NCBI RefSeq assembly: GCF_001421245.1
Contig: NZ_LMKE01000001.1
Span: forward strand, 669,766 to 706,362
DNA from: Sphingomonas sp. Leaf10
GTDB lineage: Bacteria > Pseudomonadota > Alphaproteobacteria > Sphingomonadales > Sphingomonadaceae
Direction of reading: 5' to 3'
DNA length: 36,597 nt
Shown here: piece after piece, positions 7,570 through 15,060 of the stretch
Layout of the letters: each line of letters begins with the position of its first letter
How positions within the stretch are numbered: the stretch's first letter is position 1
Program-made: the position numbers and the translations under genes
The notes under the pieces: generated by a model
What the model was told of the DNA's origin: nothing
Seen by the model: the letters and a program-made list of their open reading frames with translations, nothing else
Databases searched by the model: none

Positions 7570-9113
7570 GCCGGTTCGGTCTCCGCGATCGTCAGTCGGG
7601 GAAAGATGGGGGTCGGCGGGGCGATGCGGAAGCCCGCAGCGCGTGCTTCGTCGTACCAGCGGTGATCACCTAGCGCATCATGGCCCTGCCCGGCCTGACC
7701 CAGCAGGTCGAGCAAGGTGTTGGCGGCGGTCGGGACGACGGGCACGATCGTGATGGCGAGGTCGCGGATCGCGCGTACCAGCGTGCCGAGAACGGCGTGC
7801 ATCCGTTCGGGGTCGGTCTTGCGCAACGCCCACGGTGCCTGCACGTCGATATACTGGTTGCAGGCGAACACGCCGCGCATCCAAGCCTCAAGTGCCTGAC
7901 TTAGTTGGAAGTTGGCGAAGTTGCCACGGAAGGCATGGGTTGCCTCGGCGATCTGGGCCAGCAGGTCGGCGTCGGCGGGGTCGCTGCGGCCGGGTTCGGG
8001 GAGTGCCCCTTCCAAATTCTTGGCGATAAATGAAAGGGTTCGCTGCGCCAGGTTGCCGAAGCTGTTGGCGAGGTCGCTGTTGGCACGGGTCACGATCGCT
8101 TCGTCGGAGAAGGTGCCATCCTGACCGAAGCTGACATCGCGCAGCAGGAAGTAGCGCAACTGGTCGACGCCGTAGAGGCCGGCGAGCGCCATCGGATCGA
8201 CCACGTTCCCGGTCGACTTCGACATTTTCTCGCCGCGGTTGAGCAGGAAGCCGTGACCGAACACCGTTTTGGGCAGTGGCAACTTCGCCGACATCAGGAA
8301 GGCGGGCCAATAGACCGCGTGAAAGCGGACGATATCCTTGCCGATCAGATGCAGCGCCGCCGGCCAGTAGCGGTTCGGGGCTTCCGGATAGCCGGCACCG
8401 GTCAGATAGTTGGTGAGCGCGTCGACCCAGACATACATGACGTGGCCGGGGCTGTCGGGCACCGGCACGCCCCAGTCGAAGCTGGTGCGCGACACCGACA
8501 GGTCGGTCAGCCCGCCCTCGACGAAGCGCAGCACTTCGTTGCGGCGGCTTTCGGGCTGGATGAAGTCGGGATTGGCGGCGTAGAAGTCGAGCAAGGGCTG
8601 CTGATATTTCGACAGGCGGAAGAACCACGTCTCCTCGGCGGTCCATTCGACCGGCGTTCCCTGCGGTGACAGACGGACCCCGCCCTCCCCGTCGGTCAGT
8701 TCCTTTTCCTCGTAAAAGGCTTCGTCGCGGACCGAATACCAGCCTTCATACCGGTCGAGATACAGGTCGCCGGCATCGCGCATCGCGATCCAGATCGCCT
8801 GCGACGCGGCATAATGCTGCGGTTCGACGGTGCGGATGAAACGGTCGTACGAGATGTTCAGTTCGCCGGCCATGTCATGGAAATAGCCCGACATTTCATC
8901 GGCCAGCGCGCGGACCTCGACACCCCGGTCGCGGGCGGTCTTGACCATTTTCAGGCCGTGTTCGTCGGTGCCGGTCTGAAAGAACACGTCGCGCCCGGCC
9001 TGCCGCTGGAAGCGGGCGATCGCGTCGGCGGCGATCATTTCATAGGCGTGGCCGATATGCGGCCGGCCGTTGGGATAATGGATCGCGGTGGTGATGTAGA
9101 AAGGATCGGACAT
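7566..9113 (-). CDS. metG: methionyl-tRNA synthetase
   Basis: 515 residues. Class I signatures are present: HIGH-type motif near the N-terminus (HYPNGRPHIGHAYE) and KMSKS (GEKMSKSTGN). Also seen are GTDEHGLK and WVDALTNYLTGAGYP, characteristic of MetRS. The connective domain lacks the Zn-binding CxxC pairs and there is no C-terminal EMAP/Trbp111 domain, so this is the short, zinc-free type. It charges tRNA-Met for initiation and elongation. ATG at 9113. A 159-base gap containing a strong repeat hairpin separates it from holB upstream, so metG may have its own promoter. Confidence 0.97.
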   Translation of the reverse strand: MSDPFYITTAIHYPNGRPHIGHAYEMIAADAIARFQRQAGRDVFFQTGTDEHGLKMVKTARDRGVEVRALADEMSGYFHDMAGELNISYDRFIRTVEPQHYAASQAIWIAMRDAGDLYLDRYEGWYSVRDEAFYEEKELTDGEGGVRLSPQGTPVEWTAEETWFFRLSKYQQPLLDFYAANPDFIQPESRRNEVLRFVEGGLTDLSVSRTSFDWGVPVPDSPGHVMYVWVDALTNYLTGAGYPEAPNRYWPAALHLIGKDIVRFHAVYWPAFLMSAKLPLPKTVFGHGFLLNRGEKMSKSTGNVVDPMALAGLYGVDQLRYFLLRDVSFGQDGTFSDEAIVTRANSDLANSFGNLAQRTLSFIAKNLEGALPEPGRSDPADADLLAQIAEATHAFRGNFANFQLSQALEAWMRGVFACNQYIDVQAPWALRKTDPERMHAVLGTLVRAIRDLAITIVPVVPTAANTLLDLLGQAGQGHDALGDHRWYDEARAAGFRIAPPTPIFPRLTIAETEPA

Positions 9114-9187
9114 GGTCCGAGGCTCTAGGGTTCAAATGGGGGTAGAACAAGGTGGACGGTAGGGTTCGTGCCGCCTGACGAAGCGGT

Positions 9188-9261
9188 GGGTCGGGTTGCG
9201 AGGGGAGGTCGCGCTCGATCACAGGCCTACCCACCCCCGACCCCTCCCTTCCAGGGAGGGG
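9188..9261. repeat. intergenic palindromic repeat between holB and metG
   Basis: CCCCTCCCT (9241-9249) and AGGGAGGGG (9253-9261) form a perfect 9-bp stem with a 3-base loop. Further out, GGGTCGGG (9188-9195) is complementary to CCCGACCC (9236-9243). The C-rich run ending in this hairpin resembles a short intergenic repeat I associate with Sphingomonas genomes (recalled, not searched). It could cap the holB transcript end or act as a mobile non-coding repeat. No U-run follows, so it is not a textbook terminator. Confidence 0.6.
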
Positions 9262-9272
9262 AGAAGCATCGT

Positions 9273-10256
9273 TTATCGTGTGGAAGCCAGAGCAAGGCGC
9301 GCAACCAGCCCCGCCATTTCGAACACCGTCGTCTCCGCCACCAGCGACAAGGCTGGTGCCATCGACGCGAGCGCGCGCGCCTTGTCATAGGCATCGAGCG
9401 CATCGCGCAGGGCTGGGCCAGTCCGGGTCCGCGCGGTCGCCGCGATCAGCGCGGGCGCGCGGTCGAGAAATACGGCATAGCGTGGCTGGGCGGTCTTGCC
9501 GGCGAGCGACTTGGCGAGGCGGGAGCGGATGCGGTTGTCGGGGTCGCCGGTTTCGGCGATTTCGGCCAGATCGCGGTCGAGCGCCGCCACGGACAGCCCG
9601 GCATAGGCGAGCGCGCGGCCGGGGGAGCCATCGGCGGCGGCGACGAGTGCGGCTACCTCCGCCGGTTCGGTTTCGGGCAGTTGCGTAGTGACGACCGCCG
9701 CGACCTGATCGCCGGTCAGCGGTTCGAAGCGCAACTGACGACAGCGCGAGCGGATCGTCGGCAGCAACCGTCCCGGCGAATGGCTGACCAGCAGGAAGAT
9801 CGTGCCGACCGGCGGTTCTTCCAAATTCTTCAACAGCGCGTTGGCACCCGGCCGTTCGAGGTCGTCGATCGCGTCGATGACGATCACCCGCCGCGACGAC
9901 AGCGCAGGCTTGGTCGCGAACAGCGGTTGCAGCATGCGGACCTGATCGATCTTGATACTGCGGGCAATATCCTGATCGGGCTTGTCGGGATCTTTGGGCA
10001 GGCGGACGAGATCGCGGTAATCGGGATGGGCGCCGGCGGCGATCAGCGTGGCGAGGCGGTGGTCGTCGCCGATCTCGCCCCGCATCCGGCTGCGCCCGTC
10101 AAGTGCGGTCGCAAGCAGGCGCAACGCCATCTCGCGCGCGAAGCTGCCCTTGCCGACCCCTTCCGGGCCGCTGAGCAGCCATGCATGGTGCAGCGATTCC
10201 CCTTCGGCGGCGGCGACGAACGCCTGCCGTGCGGCATCATTGCCGACCAGGGTCAT
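9273..10256 (-). CDS. holB: DNA polymerase III subunit delta'
   Basis: 327 residues. The clamp-loader AAA+ fold begins with Walker A GPEGVGKGSFA and includes RVIVIDAIDDLERPGANALLKNLEEPP (Walker B/sensor region), SHSPGRLLPTIRSRC with the SRC motif, and a helical C-terminal collar. The Zn-binding cysteines found in many delta' proteins are not visible. Delta' is the rigid stator of the clamp loader that places the beta clamp on DNA. The ATG at 10256 overlaps the tmk stop by 4 bases; tmk-holB-metG is a widely conserved order, which supports the call. Confidence 0.93.
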   Translation of the reverse strand: MTLVGNDAARQAFVAAAEGESLHHAWLLSGPEGVGKGSFAREMALRLLATALDGRSRMRGEIGDDHRLATLIAAGAHPDYRDLVRLPKDPDKPDQDIARSIKIDQVRMLQPLFATKPALSSRRVIVIDAIDDLERPGANALLKNLEEPPVGTIFLLVSHSPGRLLPTIRSRCRQLRFEPLTGDQVAAVVTTQLPETEPAEVAALVAAADGSPGRALAYAGLSVAALDRDLAEIAETGDPDNRIRSRLAKSLAGKTAQPRYAVFLDRAPALIAATARTRTGPALRDALDAYDKARALASMAPALSLVAETTVFEMAGLVARLALASTR

Positions 10257-10879
10257 GGCAGCAGGTCGGCGATCGCTTCGATCAGACGCGCGGTCACCGC
10301 CGATACCTCTCCCGACGCATCGACGCGGCGCACCCGGTCGCCTTCCGTCGCTGCAATCCGGTCGAAGGTGGCGGCGACCGAGCGATGGAAATCGTCGCCG
10401 CGCGCCGCGAACCGGTCCGCCGCCTCGCCATCACGGGCGCGGGCACGCGCGTCCCCTTCCCCATCGGGCAGCGTCAGCAGCAGCGTGCGGTCGGGCAGTA
10501 GCCCGCGCGAACCGAAGGCGTGGAGCGCGAGGATCGCGGCATCGTCGATCCCCTGCGCCCCCTGATAGGCGCGGGTGCTGTCGATGAAGCGGTCGCAGAT
10601 GACCCAGCTGCCCGCCGCGACCAGCGGGTTGATATGCTTTTCGACATGATCGGCGCGGGCGGCGGCGAACAGCAATGCCTCGCTATGCGCGCTCCAGCGG
10701 CGGACCTCGCCCTGCATCAGCAGGTCGCGGATCGCCTCCGCCCCTTCGCTGCCGCCGGGTTCGCGGGTCAGCACGGCGTGGATGCCGCGCGCCTCAAGCG
10801 CGGCAACCAACGCGCGGGCCTGGGTCGATTTACCGACCCCTTCCCCGCCCTCCAGCGTCAGGAACCGCCCGGCGCTCAA
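10253..10879 (-). CDS. tmk: thymidylate kinase
   Basis: 208 residues, the normal size. It has P-loop LEGGEGVGKSTQ, the TMP-binding segment TREPGGS, DRFIDSTRAYQG (DR motif) and a lid region rich in Arg (DGEGDARARARDG). It phosphorylates dTMP to dTDP with ATP. The frame stays open much further upstream, but that part overlaps the carboxypeptidase gene in another frame. I place the start at TTG 10879, which overlaps the upstream stop as TTGA and gives the family's usual N-terminus (residues SAGRFLTLEG) with no extra sequence. It is coupled to holB by a 4-base overlap. Confidence 0.93.
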   Translation of the reverse strand: MSAGRFLTLEGGEGVGKSTQARALVAALEARGIHAVLTREPGGSEGAEAIRDLLMQGEVRRWSAHSEALLFAAARADHVEKHINPLVAAGSWVICDRFIDSTRAYQGAQGIDDAAILALHAFGSRGLLPDRTLLLTLPDGEGDARARARDGEAADRFAARGDDFHRSVAATFDRIAATEGDRVRRVDASGEVSAVTARLIEAIADLLP

Positions 10880-12042
10880 GCGAACAGCGAGGTCAGGCTT
10901 GCCCAGACGCGACCGAAGAAGCCGGCCTCGGCCACGTCCTTTTCGGCGACCAGCGGCATACGCTGTTCCCCGGTGTCGGGCGAGGAGATCACCAGATCGG
11001 CGATATGCTGGCCCTTGGCGATCGGTGCCTTGATCGGGCCGGTATAGACGACCTTGGCGGTGATCGGGCTGTTGGTGCCGGCGGGCATCGTCACCGTCAG
11101 CGCCTTGGGCGCGACGAGGCCGACGGTCGAGGAATCTCCCATTTGCACCTCGGCAGTCTCGACCTTCTTGCCTGCCGCCACGATCGGGCGCGCGCGCCAT
11201 GCGCCGAAGCCCCAGTTCATGAACTTGACCGATTCGGCGATGCGCTGGTTCGAGCTGGTCAGGCCGGCGAGCACCATGACCAAACGGCGGCCATCCTGTT
11301 CGGCCGATCCGGTGAAGCCGTAACCGGCTTCCTCGGTATGGCCGGTCTTCAGACCATCGGCGCCGCGCACCCGACCAAGCAGCGGATCGCGGTTCGCCTG
11401 CGTGATCGCGGCGCCCTCGCCCAACGTCTTGCCCCAGGTGAAATCGGTCTTGGAATAGAATTTCTTGTAGAGTTGCGGATGGTTCTGGATCGTCGCGGCG
11501 GCGAGCTTCCCCAGATCGCGCGCGGTGACATAGGTGCGCCCTTCGTCGGGCCAACCGTTCGACGTGCCGAAATGGCTGTTGGTCAGGCCCAGTTCCTTGG
11601 CCCGCTGGTTCATCAGATTGGTGAACGCTTCCTCCGACCCGGCGATCTTTTCGGCGAGCACGACACAGGCGTCGTTCCCCGACAGGACGATGATGCCGTA
11701 GAGCAGGTTTTCGACGCTGACATTCTCGTTCACCGACAGGAACATGGTCGATCCCGCCTGCGGGCCGTGCCACTTGCGCCACGTTTCGGGCGAGACGGTC
11801 GCCATGTCGTTCAGCTTCAGATCGCCCTTCTTGATCAGGTCGAACGCGACATAGGCGGTCATCATCTTCGCCATCGATGCCGGCGGCATCCGGCGATCGG
11901 CGTCCTTGGCATACAGCGTCGCGCCCGACGACAGGTCGGTCATGAACGCGACCGGGGCCGGCGTGTCGAACGGCGGCGCGGCGGCGATGCCGGGGGTGGC
12001 GATGGCGATGGCGGCGATGCTCGAAAGGGCGATCTTACGCAT
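10876..12042 (-). CDS. dacC: D-alanyl-D-alanine carboxypeptidase (PBP5/6 class)
   Basis: 388 residues. The N-terminal signal peptide (about 1-22) is followed by the serine-peptidase S11 domain with all three active-site motifs: SMAK (catalytic Ser56, Lys59), SGN and KTG (KTGHTEEAGYG). A C-terminal beta domain (PBP5_C) and an amphipathic final helix (GFFGRVWASLTSLFA) would tether it to the outer face of the inner membrane. It trims the terminal D-Ala from peptidoglycan pentapeptides. ATG at 12042. It follows the SPOR and transglycosylase genes with a 17-base gap, forming a cell-wall trio. The symbol is by analogy; dacA is equally defensible. Confidence 0.93.
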   Translation of the reverse strand: MRKIALSSIAAIAIATPGIAAAPPFDTPAPVAFMTDLSSGATLYAKDADRRMPPASMAKMMTAYVAFDLIKKGDLKLNDMATVSPETWRKWHGPQAGSTMFLSVNENVSVENLLYGIIVLSGNDACVVLAEKIAGSEEAFTNLMNQRAKELGLTNSHFGTSNGWPDEGRTYVTARDLGKLAAATIQNHPQLYKKFYSKTDFTWGKTLGEGAAITQANRDPLLGRVRGADGLKTGHTEEAGYGFTGSAEQDGRRLVMVLAGLTSSNQRIAESVKFMNWGFGAWRARPIVAAGKKVETAEVQMGDSSTVGLVAPKALTVTMPAGTNSPITAKVVYTGPIKAPIAKGQHIADLVISSPDTGEQRMPLVAEKDVAEAGFFGRVWASLTSLFA

Positions 12043-12059
12043 GGGGCACGTGGTTCCGT

Positions 12060-12797
12060 TCAGTCCTGGGCGATGATCCGGGCGTCGGCGAAGCCGCGAC
12101 GTGCGATGGCGGCACGGGCGGTTTCGGCGGCGGCTCGGGTGGTAAATGGGCCTGATTGCACCCGGTACAGCCTGCCCGCCGAACGTACAACGCCATCGAC
12201 GGTTTTTGCGAGGGTTGCAGCGCGGGCGGCGTCGGACAGGGCGGCGACCTGTACGAACCAGCGGCCGGTGGCGGCGGGTCTGGCGACCGGGGGCGTCGGC
12301 CGGGACACCGGTTTCGGCGCGGTGATTGTCGTCGCGGCGACAAGCATCGTAGCCAGCTTCGGGGGCGATGGCAGCCGCCGCTTCAGCGCAGCGAGCAGCG
12401 CGGGCGGCGCCGGCAGGCGGGTGACTTCGTTGCCGGCGCGGATCGCCGCCTGCTCGACCGGCGACGGCACGGCGGGGCGGATGCGGACCTTCGCCTCCAT
12501 CTGATCGAGCACGCCAACGGCCTCCGCGGCGGATTCAGACAGCAGGGCGACCTCGTCACCCGAAAGCGACGGGTCCTGCTCGACCAGCAGGACGACCATC
12601 TTGCCGCTGTCGAGTGCGGTAACTTCGGCAAAGCTGCCGCTCGGCAGCGTGCGATGCCGGACGGTCATGCCCGCCCCGCGCGCTTCGTAGAACCCGGCGC
12701 CACCCACGTCATCGAGCAATTGTTCGTGCACGACCGGCGGCGCATCGGGCGGCACGATCTGGCCGCCGAGCATGAACAGCAACGCGAGCGCGTTCAT
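12060..12797 (-). CDS. SPOR-domain protein
   Basis: 245 residues. A short hydrophobic N-terminus (MNALALLFMLGGQ) may be a signal peptide or anchor. The middle is Pro/Ala-rich and low in complexity. The last 70 or so residues form a SPOR domain (WFVQVAALSDAARAATLAK ... LYRVQSGPF ... ARIIAQD), which binds denuded glycan strands at the division septum. Position between an MltB-like transglycosylase and a D,D-carboxypeptidase supports a role in septal wall processing. The first half (about 20-120) matches nothing I recognise. No RlpA double-psi barrel is seen. ATG at 12797 overlaps the mltB stop. Confidence 0.82.
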   Translation of the reverse strand: MNALALLFMLGGQIVPPDAPPVVHEQLLDDVGGAGFYEARGAGMTVRHRTLPSGSFAEVTALDSGKMVVLLVEQDPSLSGDEVALLSESAAEAVGVLDQMEAKVRIRPAVPSPVEQAAIRAGNEVTRLPAPPALLAALKRRLPSPPKLATMLVAATTITAPKPVSRPTPPVARPAATGRWFVQVAALSDAARAATLAKTVDGVVRSAGRLYRVQSGPFTTRAAAETARAAIARRGFADARIIAQD

Positions 12798-13816
12798 TGC
12801 GCGACCGCGTCCGCCAGCAGTCCGACCGACAGCGCATAGAAATTCGAGCAGTTATAGTCGAGGATCACCCGGTAGTTGCCGGTGAGCAGATAGGCGGTCT
12901 CGCCCGGACCATCGGGTTCGATCAGCGTCGCCTGGATCGTCGGGTCGAGGCGGCGGCCGTCACTAGCAACGACGCCGAGTGCCTGCCATTCGGCGAGCGA
13001 ACGCCACTGGCTGTGCCGGGCGAAGACGCGCGGGCAGCGCGGCGAGACGCTGTGCGGGGTCAGGATCGAGCGGTCGAAGCCGGCGGGCACCTGCACCGCG
13101 AAGCCCCAGGGCTGGCCGGGGCGCCAGCCGGCATCGACGAAATAATTGGCGATCGACGCCAGCGTATCGGCCGGGTTCGACCAGATATTGGCGACGCCAT
13201 CGCCGTCCCCGTCGCGCGCGAGGCGGAGATAGATTGACGGCAGGAATTGCGGATAGCCGAACGCGCCGGCCCAGCTACCCTTCAGTCGTTCGCGCGGCAC
13301 GCCGCGGTCGATCATCTTTAACGTGGCGATGAATTCGGGTTCGAACAGACTGCGGCGGCGCCCTTCATAGGCGAGGGTGGCGAGGCTACGCGGCAGGTCG
13401 AAATCGCCGGTATAGCTGCCGTAATTGGTCTCATGCCCCCAGATCGCGACCATGACCGATTCGGGCACGCCGGTCTGCTGCTCGATCGCCGCCAGCCGTC
13501 CGCGCTGCGCCTGATAGGCGGTGCGGCCGCGATTGATCCGCGCGGCATCGACATGGCGGATGCGGTACGGCGCGAAGCGCGAGACGGTGGTCGTCGACGA
13601 CGAACCGGGCTGTTGCCGGTCGAGTTCGACGACGCGCGGGTTGTAGGTCAGCGTCGGCAGGACGGAATCGATCGTGTCCTGCCGGACGCCCTTCGCGCGG
13701 GCGCGGACCGCGACCTCGCGCAGATAGGATTGAAACCCGTCGGCATCCTGCGCCGCCGCCGACCCGCCGGCCATCAGGGTCAGGAGCGCCGCCAACCCCG
13801 CCTTCGCAATACGCAT
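12794..13816 (-). CDS. MltB-type lytic murein transglycosylase
   Basis: 340 residues. Signal peptide (MRIAKAGLAALLTLMAGG, ending at AAAQ) and an SLT_2 domain. The catalytic Glu is E129 in WGHETNYGSYTGDF, and the substrate-groove segment GAFGYPQFLPS and the Asp/Gly-rich loop DGDGDGVANIW are both present. It cleaves peptidoglycan to 1,6-anhydro-MurNAc products in the periplasm. The frame is open to 13921, but I chose ATG 13816 because it opens the signal peptide and has GGAGGG upstream. First gene of the minus-strand series; its promoter should lie in 13817-13931, shared with the divergent tRNA gene. Confidence 0.9.
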   Translation of the reverse strand: MRIAKAGLAALLTLMAGGSAAAQDADGFQSYLREVAVRARAKGVRQDTIDSVLPTLTYNPRVVELDRQQPGSSSTTTVSRFAPYRIRHVDAARINRGRTAYQAQRGRLAAIEQQTGVPESVMVAIWGHETNYGSYTGDFDLPRSLATLAYEGRRRSLFEPEFIATLKMIDRGVPRERLKGSWAGAFGYPQFLPSIYLRLARDGDGDGVANIWSNPADTLASIANYFVDAGWRPGQPWGFAVQVPAGFDRSILTPHSVSPRCPRVFARHSQWRSLAEWQALGVVASDGRRLDPTIQATLIEPDGPGETAYLLTGNYRVILDYNCSNFYALSVGLLADAVAQ

Positions 13817-13888
13817 ACACAGCCCTCCGCTACGCCGATCTTGTGGCACAGGGCGCCGGGCGGATGAACCCCCTCCTGCGACAAAGGC

Positions 13889-13917
13889 TTGCACAACGAC
13901 GCCGACCCGCATTAGGC
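13889..13917 (+). promoter_or_regulatory. possible tRNA-Ser promoter
   Basis: TTGCAC (13889-13894) lies 17 bases before TTAGGC (13912-13917), placing a start a few bases before the tRNA at 13932. The -35 is a fair match and the -10 a poor one, so this rests mostly on position. Confidence 0.3.
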
Positions 13918-13931
13918 GCAATGAACGCCAA

Positions 13932-14021
13932 GGAAGAGTGTCCGAGTGGTTTAAGGAACCGGTCTTGAAAACCGGCGAGGGTGCAAGCTCTCCGTGGGTT
14001 CGAATCCCACCTCTTCCGCCA
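13932..14021 (+). tRNA. tRNA-Ser (anticodon UGA)
   Basis: Type II tRNA. Acceptor arms GGAAGAG (13932-13938) and CTCTTCC (14011-14017) pair fully, followed by discriminator G and an encoded CCA (14019-14021). The anticodon stem is CCGGT/ACCGG with loop CTTGAAA, giving anticodon TGA (13966-13968), which reads UCA. A long variable arm and the T-loop GGTTCGAATCC are present. Ser identity fits the long variable arm. Confidence 0.97.
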
Positions 14022-14025
14022 CCGG

Positions 14026-14139
14026 CTAGGCGTTGACGTTGAGGGCCACGAGCCGGTCTAGGAATTCAGCCTTTCCCATCCGGCTGAGGCCGTCCGCGTT
14101 GGCTGCCCTCTTCCACTTGTCCTTCACGCGCTTCGCCTC
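14026..14139 (-). pseudogene. orphan C-terminal coding remnant beside tRNA-Ser
   Basis: Reading the minus strand from 14139 gives about 37 protein-like residues (EAKRVKDKWKRAAN, then GLSRMGKAEFLDRLVALNVNA) ending in TAG at 14026-14028, four bases from the tRNA CCA. The stretch is charged and helical in character, and upstream the frame runs into the SDR gene, so there is no start of its own. It may be the 3' end of a gene left by an element that once used the tRNA-Ser 3' end for integration. I cannot name the parent protein, and chance is not excluded. Confidence 0.35.
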
Positions 14140-15040
14140 AGGCAACCGACTTGACCGCGTCGTCCGGCCGGGCTGCGTTCCGTGCGCTCATGACCTCGCG
14201 CTCCGCCTGGAAAAATCCGTATTCGGGTACCGCTTCGCCGCGCCTGTCGGAAACATCGTCCCAGCGATCGACCAATCGCTCACCCGCATCCGCGCCGCCG
14301 CCGATATAGGCCCCTTCGGTCAGCGTGACGTTCGCCACCGCAAAATGCCCGCCGCCCGCGCACAGGATCGCGCGCGTCGGTGCCGCATCGCCAACCAATG
14401 CCAGCAGCCCGTTGCTGACCAATGCCGGGTCGAGCCGCGACAGGCTGTCGTCGGGGAGCACGCCATGCGTCATCTGCGTCGCGGCGGTCGGGGCCAGCGC
14501 GTTGACGCGGATGCCGTATTTCGCACCCTCGATCGCCAGCGTCTGCATCAGCCCGACCAGCGCCATCTTCGCCGCGCCGTAATTGGCCTGCCCGAAATTG
14601 CCGTAGAGACCCGATGAGGAGGTCGTCATGACGATCCGGCCATGGCGCTGTTCGCGCATCGGCTCCCACACCGCATGCGAACAGATCGCGGCGCCCATCA
14701 GGTGCACGTCAACCACCGCTCGAAAATCGGCCATCGTCATCTTCGCAAAACTCTTGTCGCGCAGGATGCCGGCATTGTTGATGAGGATATCGACCCGCCC
14801 CCATTCCGACAGCACCGCCGCCACGCCCTCGCCGATCGCGGCTTCGTCGGTGACCGATCCGGGCAGCGCCATTGCCGCCCCGCCCGCATCGCGGATTTCC
14901 TGCGCGACCGCATTCGCCTGCGCCGCCGACACGTCGTTGACGACGATCCGCGCACCCTGCCGCGCAAGGAACAGCGCGTGGGTGCGTCCCAATCCGCCGC
15001 CGGCCCCGGTAACGATCGCGACCCGATCCTGTAGCTGCAT
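14138..15040 (-). CDS. SDR-family dehydrogenase, MFE-2 / (3R)-hydroxyacyl-CoA type
   Basis: 300 residues. Classical Rossmann SDR: cofactor motif TGAGGGLGR, NNAGILRD, catalytic Ser in MTTSSSGLYGNFGQ and YxxxK in NYGAAKMAL. Longer than a standard 250-residue SDR, it shares with the peroxisomal multifunctional enzyme type 2 / HSD17B4 group the segments AKMTMADFRAVVDVHLMG and GLYGNFGQANY. Those enzymes oxidise (3R)-hydroxyacyl-CoA in beta-oxidation-like routes. The start is ATG 15040 with AGGAGG upstream; the frame is open further but overlaps the ligase gene. It is the last gene of the catabolic unit, 20 bases after the acyl-CoA ligase, consistent with acting on its CoA thioester. The substrate is not known. 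Confidence 0.85.
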   Translation of the reverse strand: MQLQDRVAIVTGAGGGLGRTHALFLARQGARIVVNDVSAAQANAVAQEIRDAGGAAMALPGSVTDEAAIGEGVAAVLSEWGRVDILINNAGILRDKSFAKMTMADFRAVVDVHLMGAAICSHAVWEPMREQRHGRIVMTTSSSGLYGNFGQANYGAAKMALVGLMQTLAIEGAKYGIRVNALAPTAATQMTHGVLPDDSLSRLDPALVSNGLLALVGDAAPTRAILCAGGGHFAVANVTLTEGAYIGGGADAGERLVDRWDDVSDRRGEAVPEYGFFQAEREVMSARNAARPDDAVKSVA

Positions 15041-15060
15041 TCGCTCTTCCCTCCTGAAAC

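Noticed and set aside
10675..12504. 609-codon plus-strand open frame opposite tmk, dacC and the SPOR gene
   Set aside because: Spans three recognised minus-strand genes and has no domain of its own.
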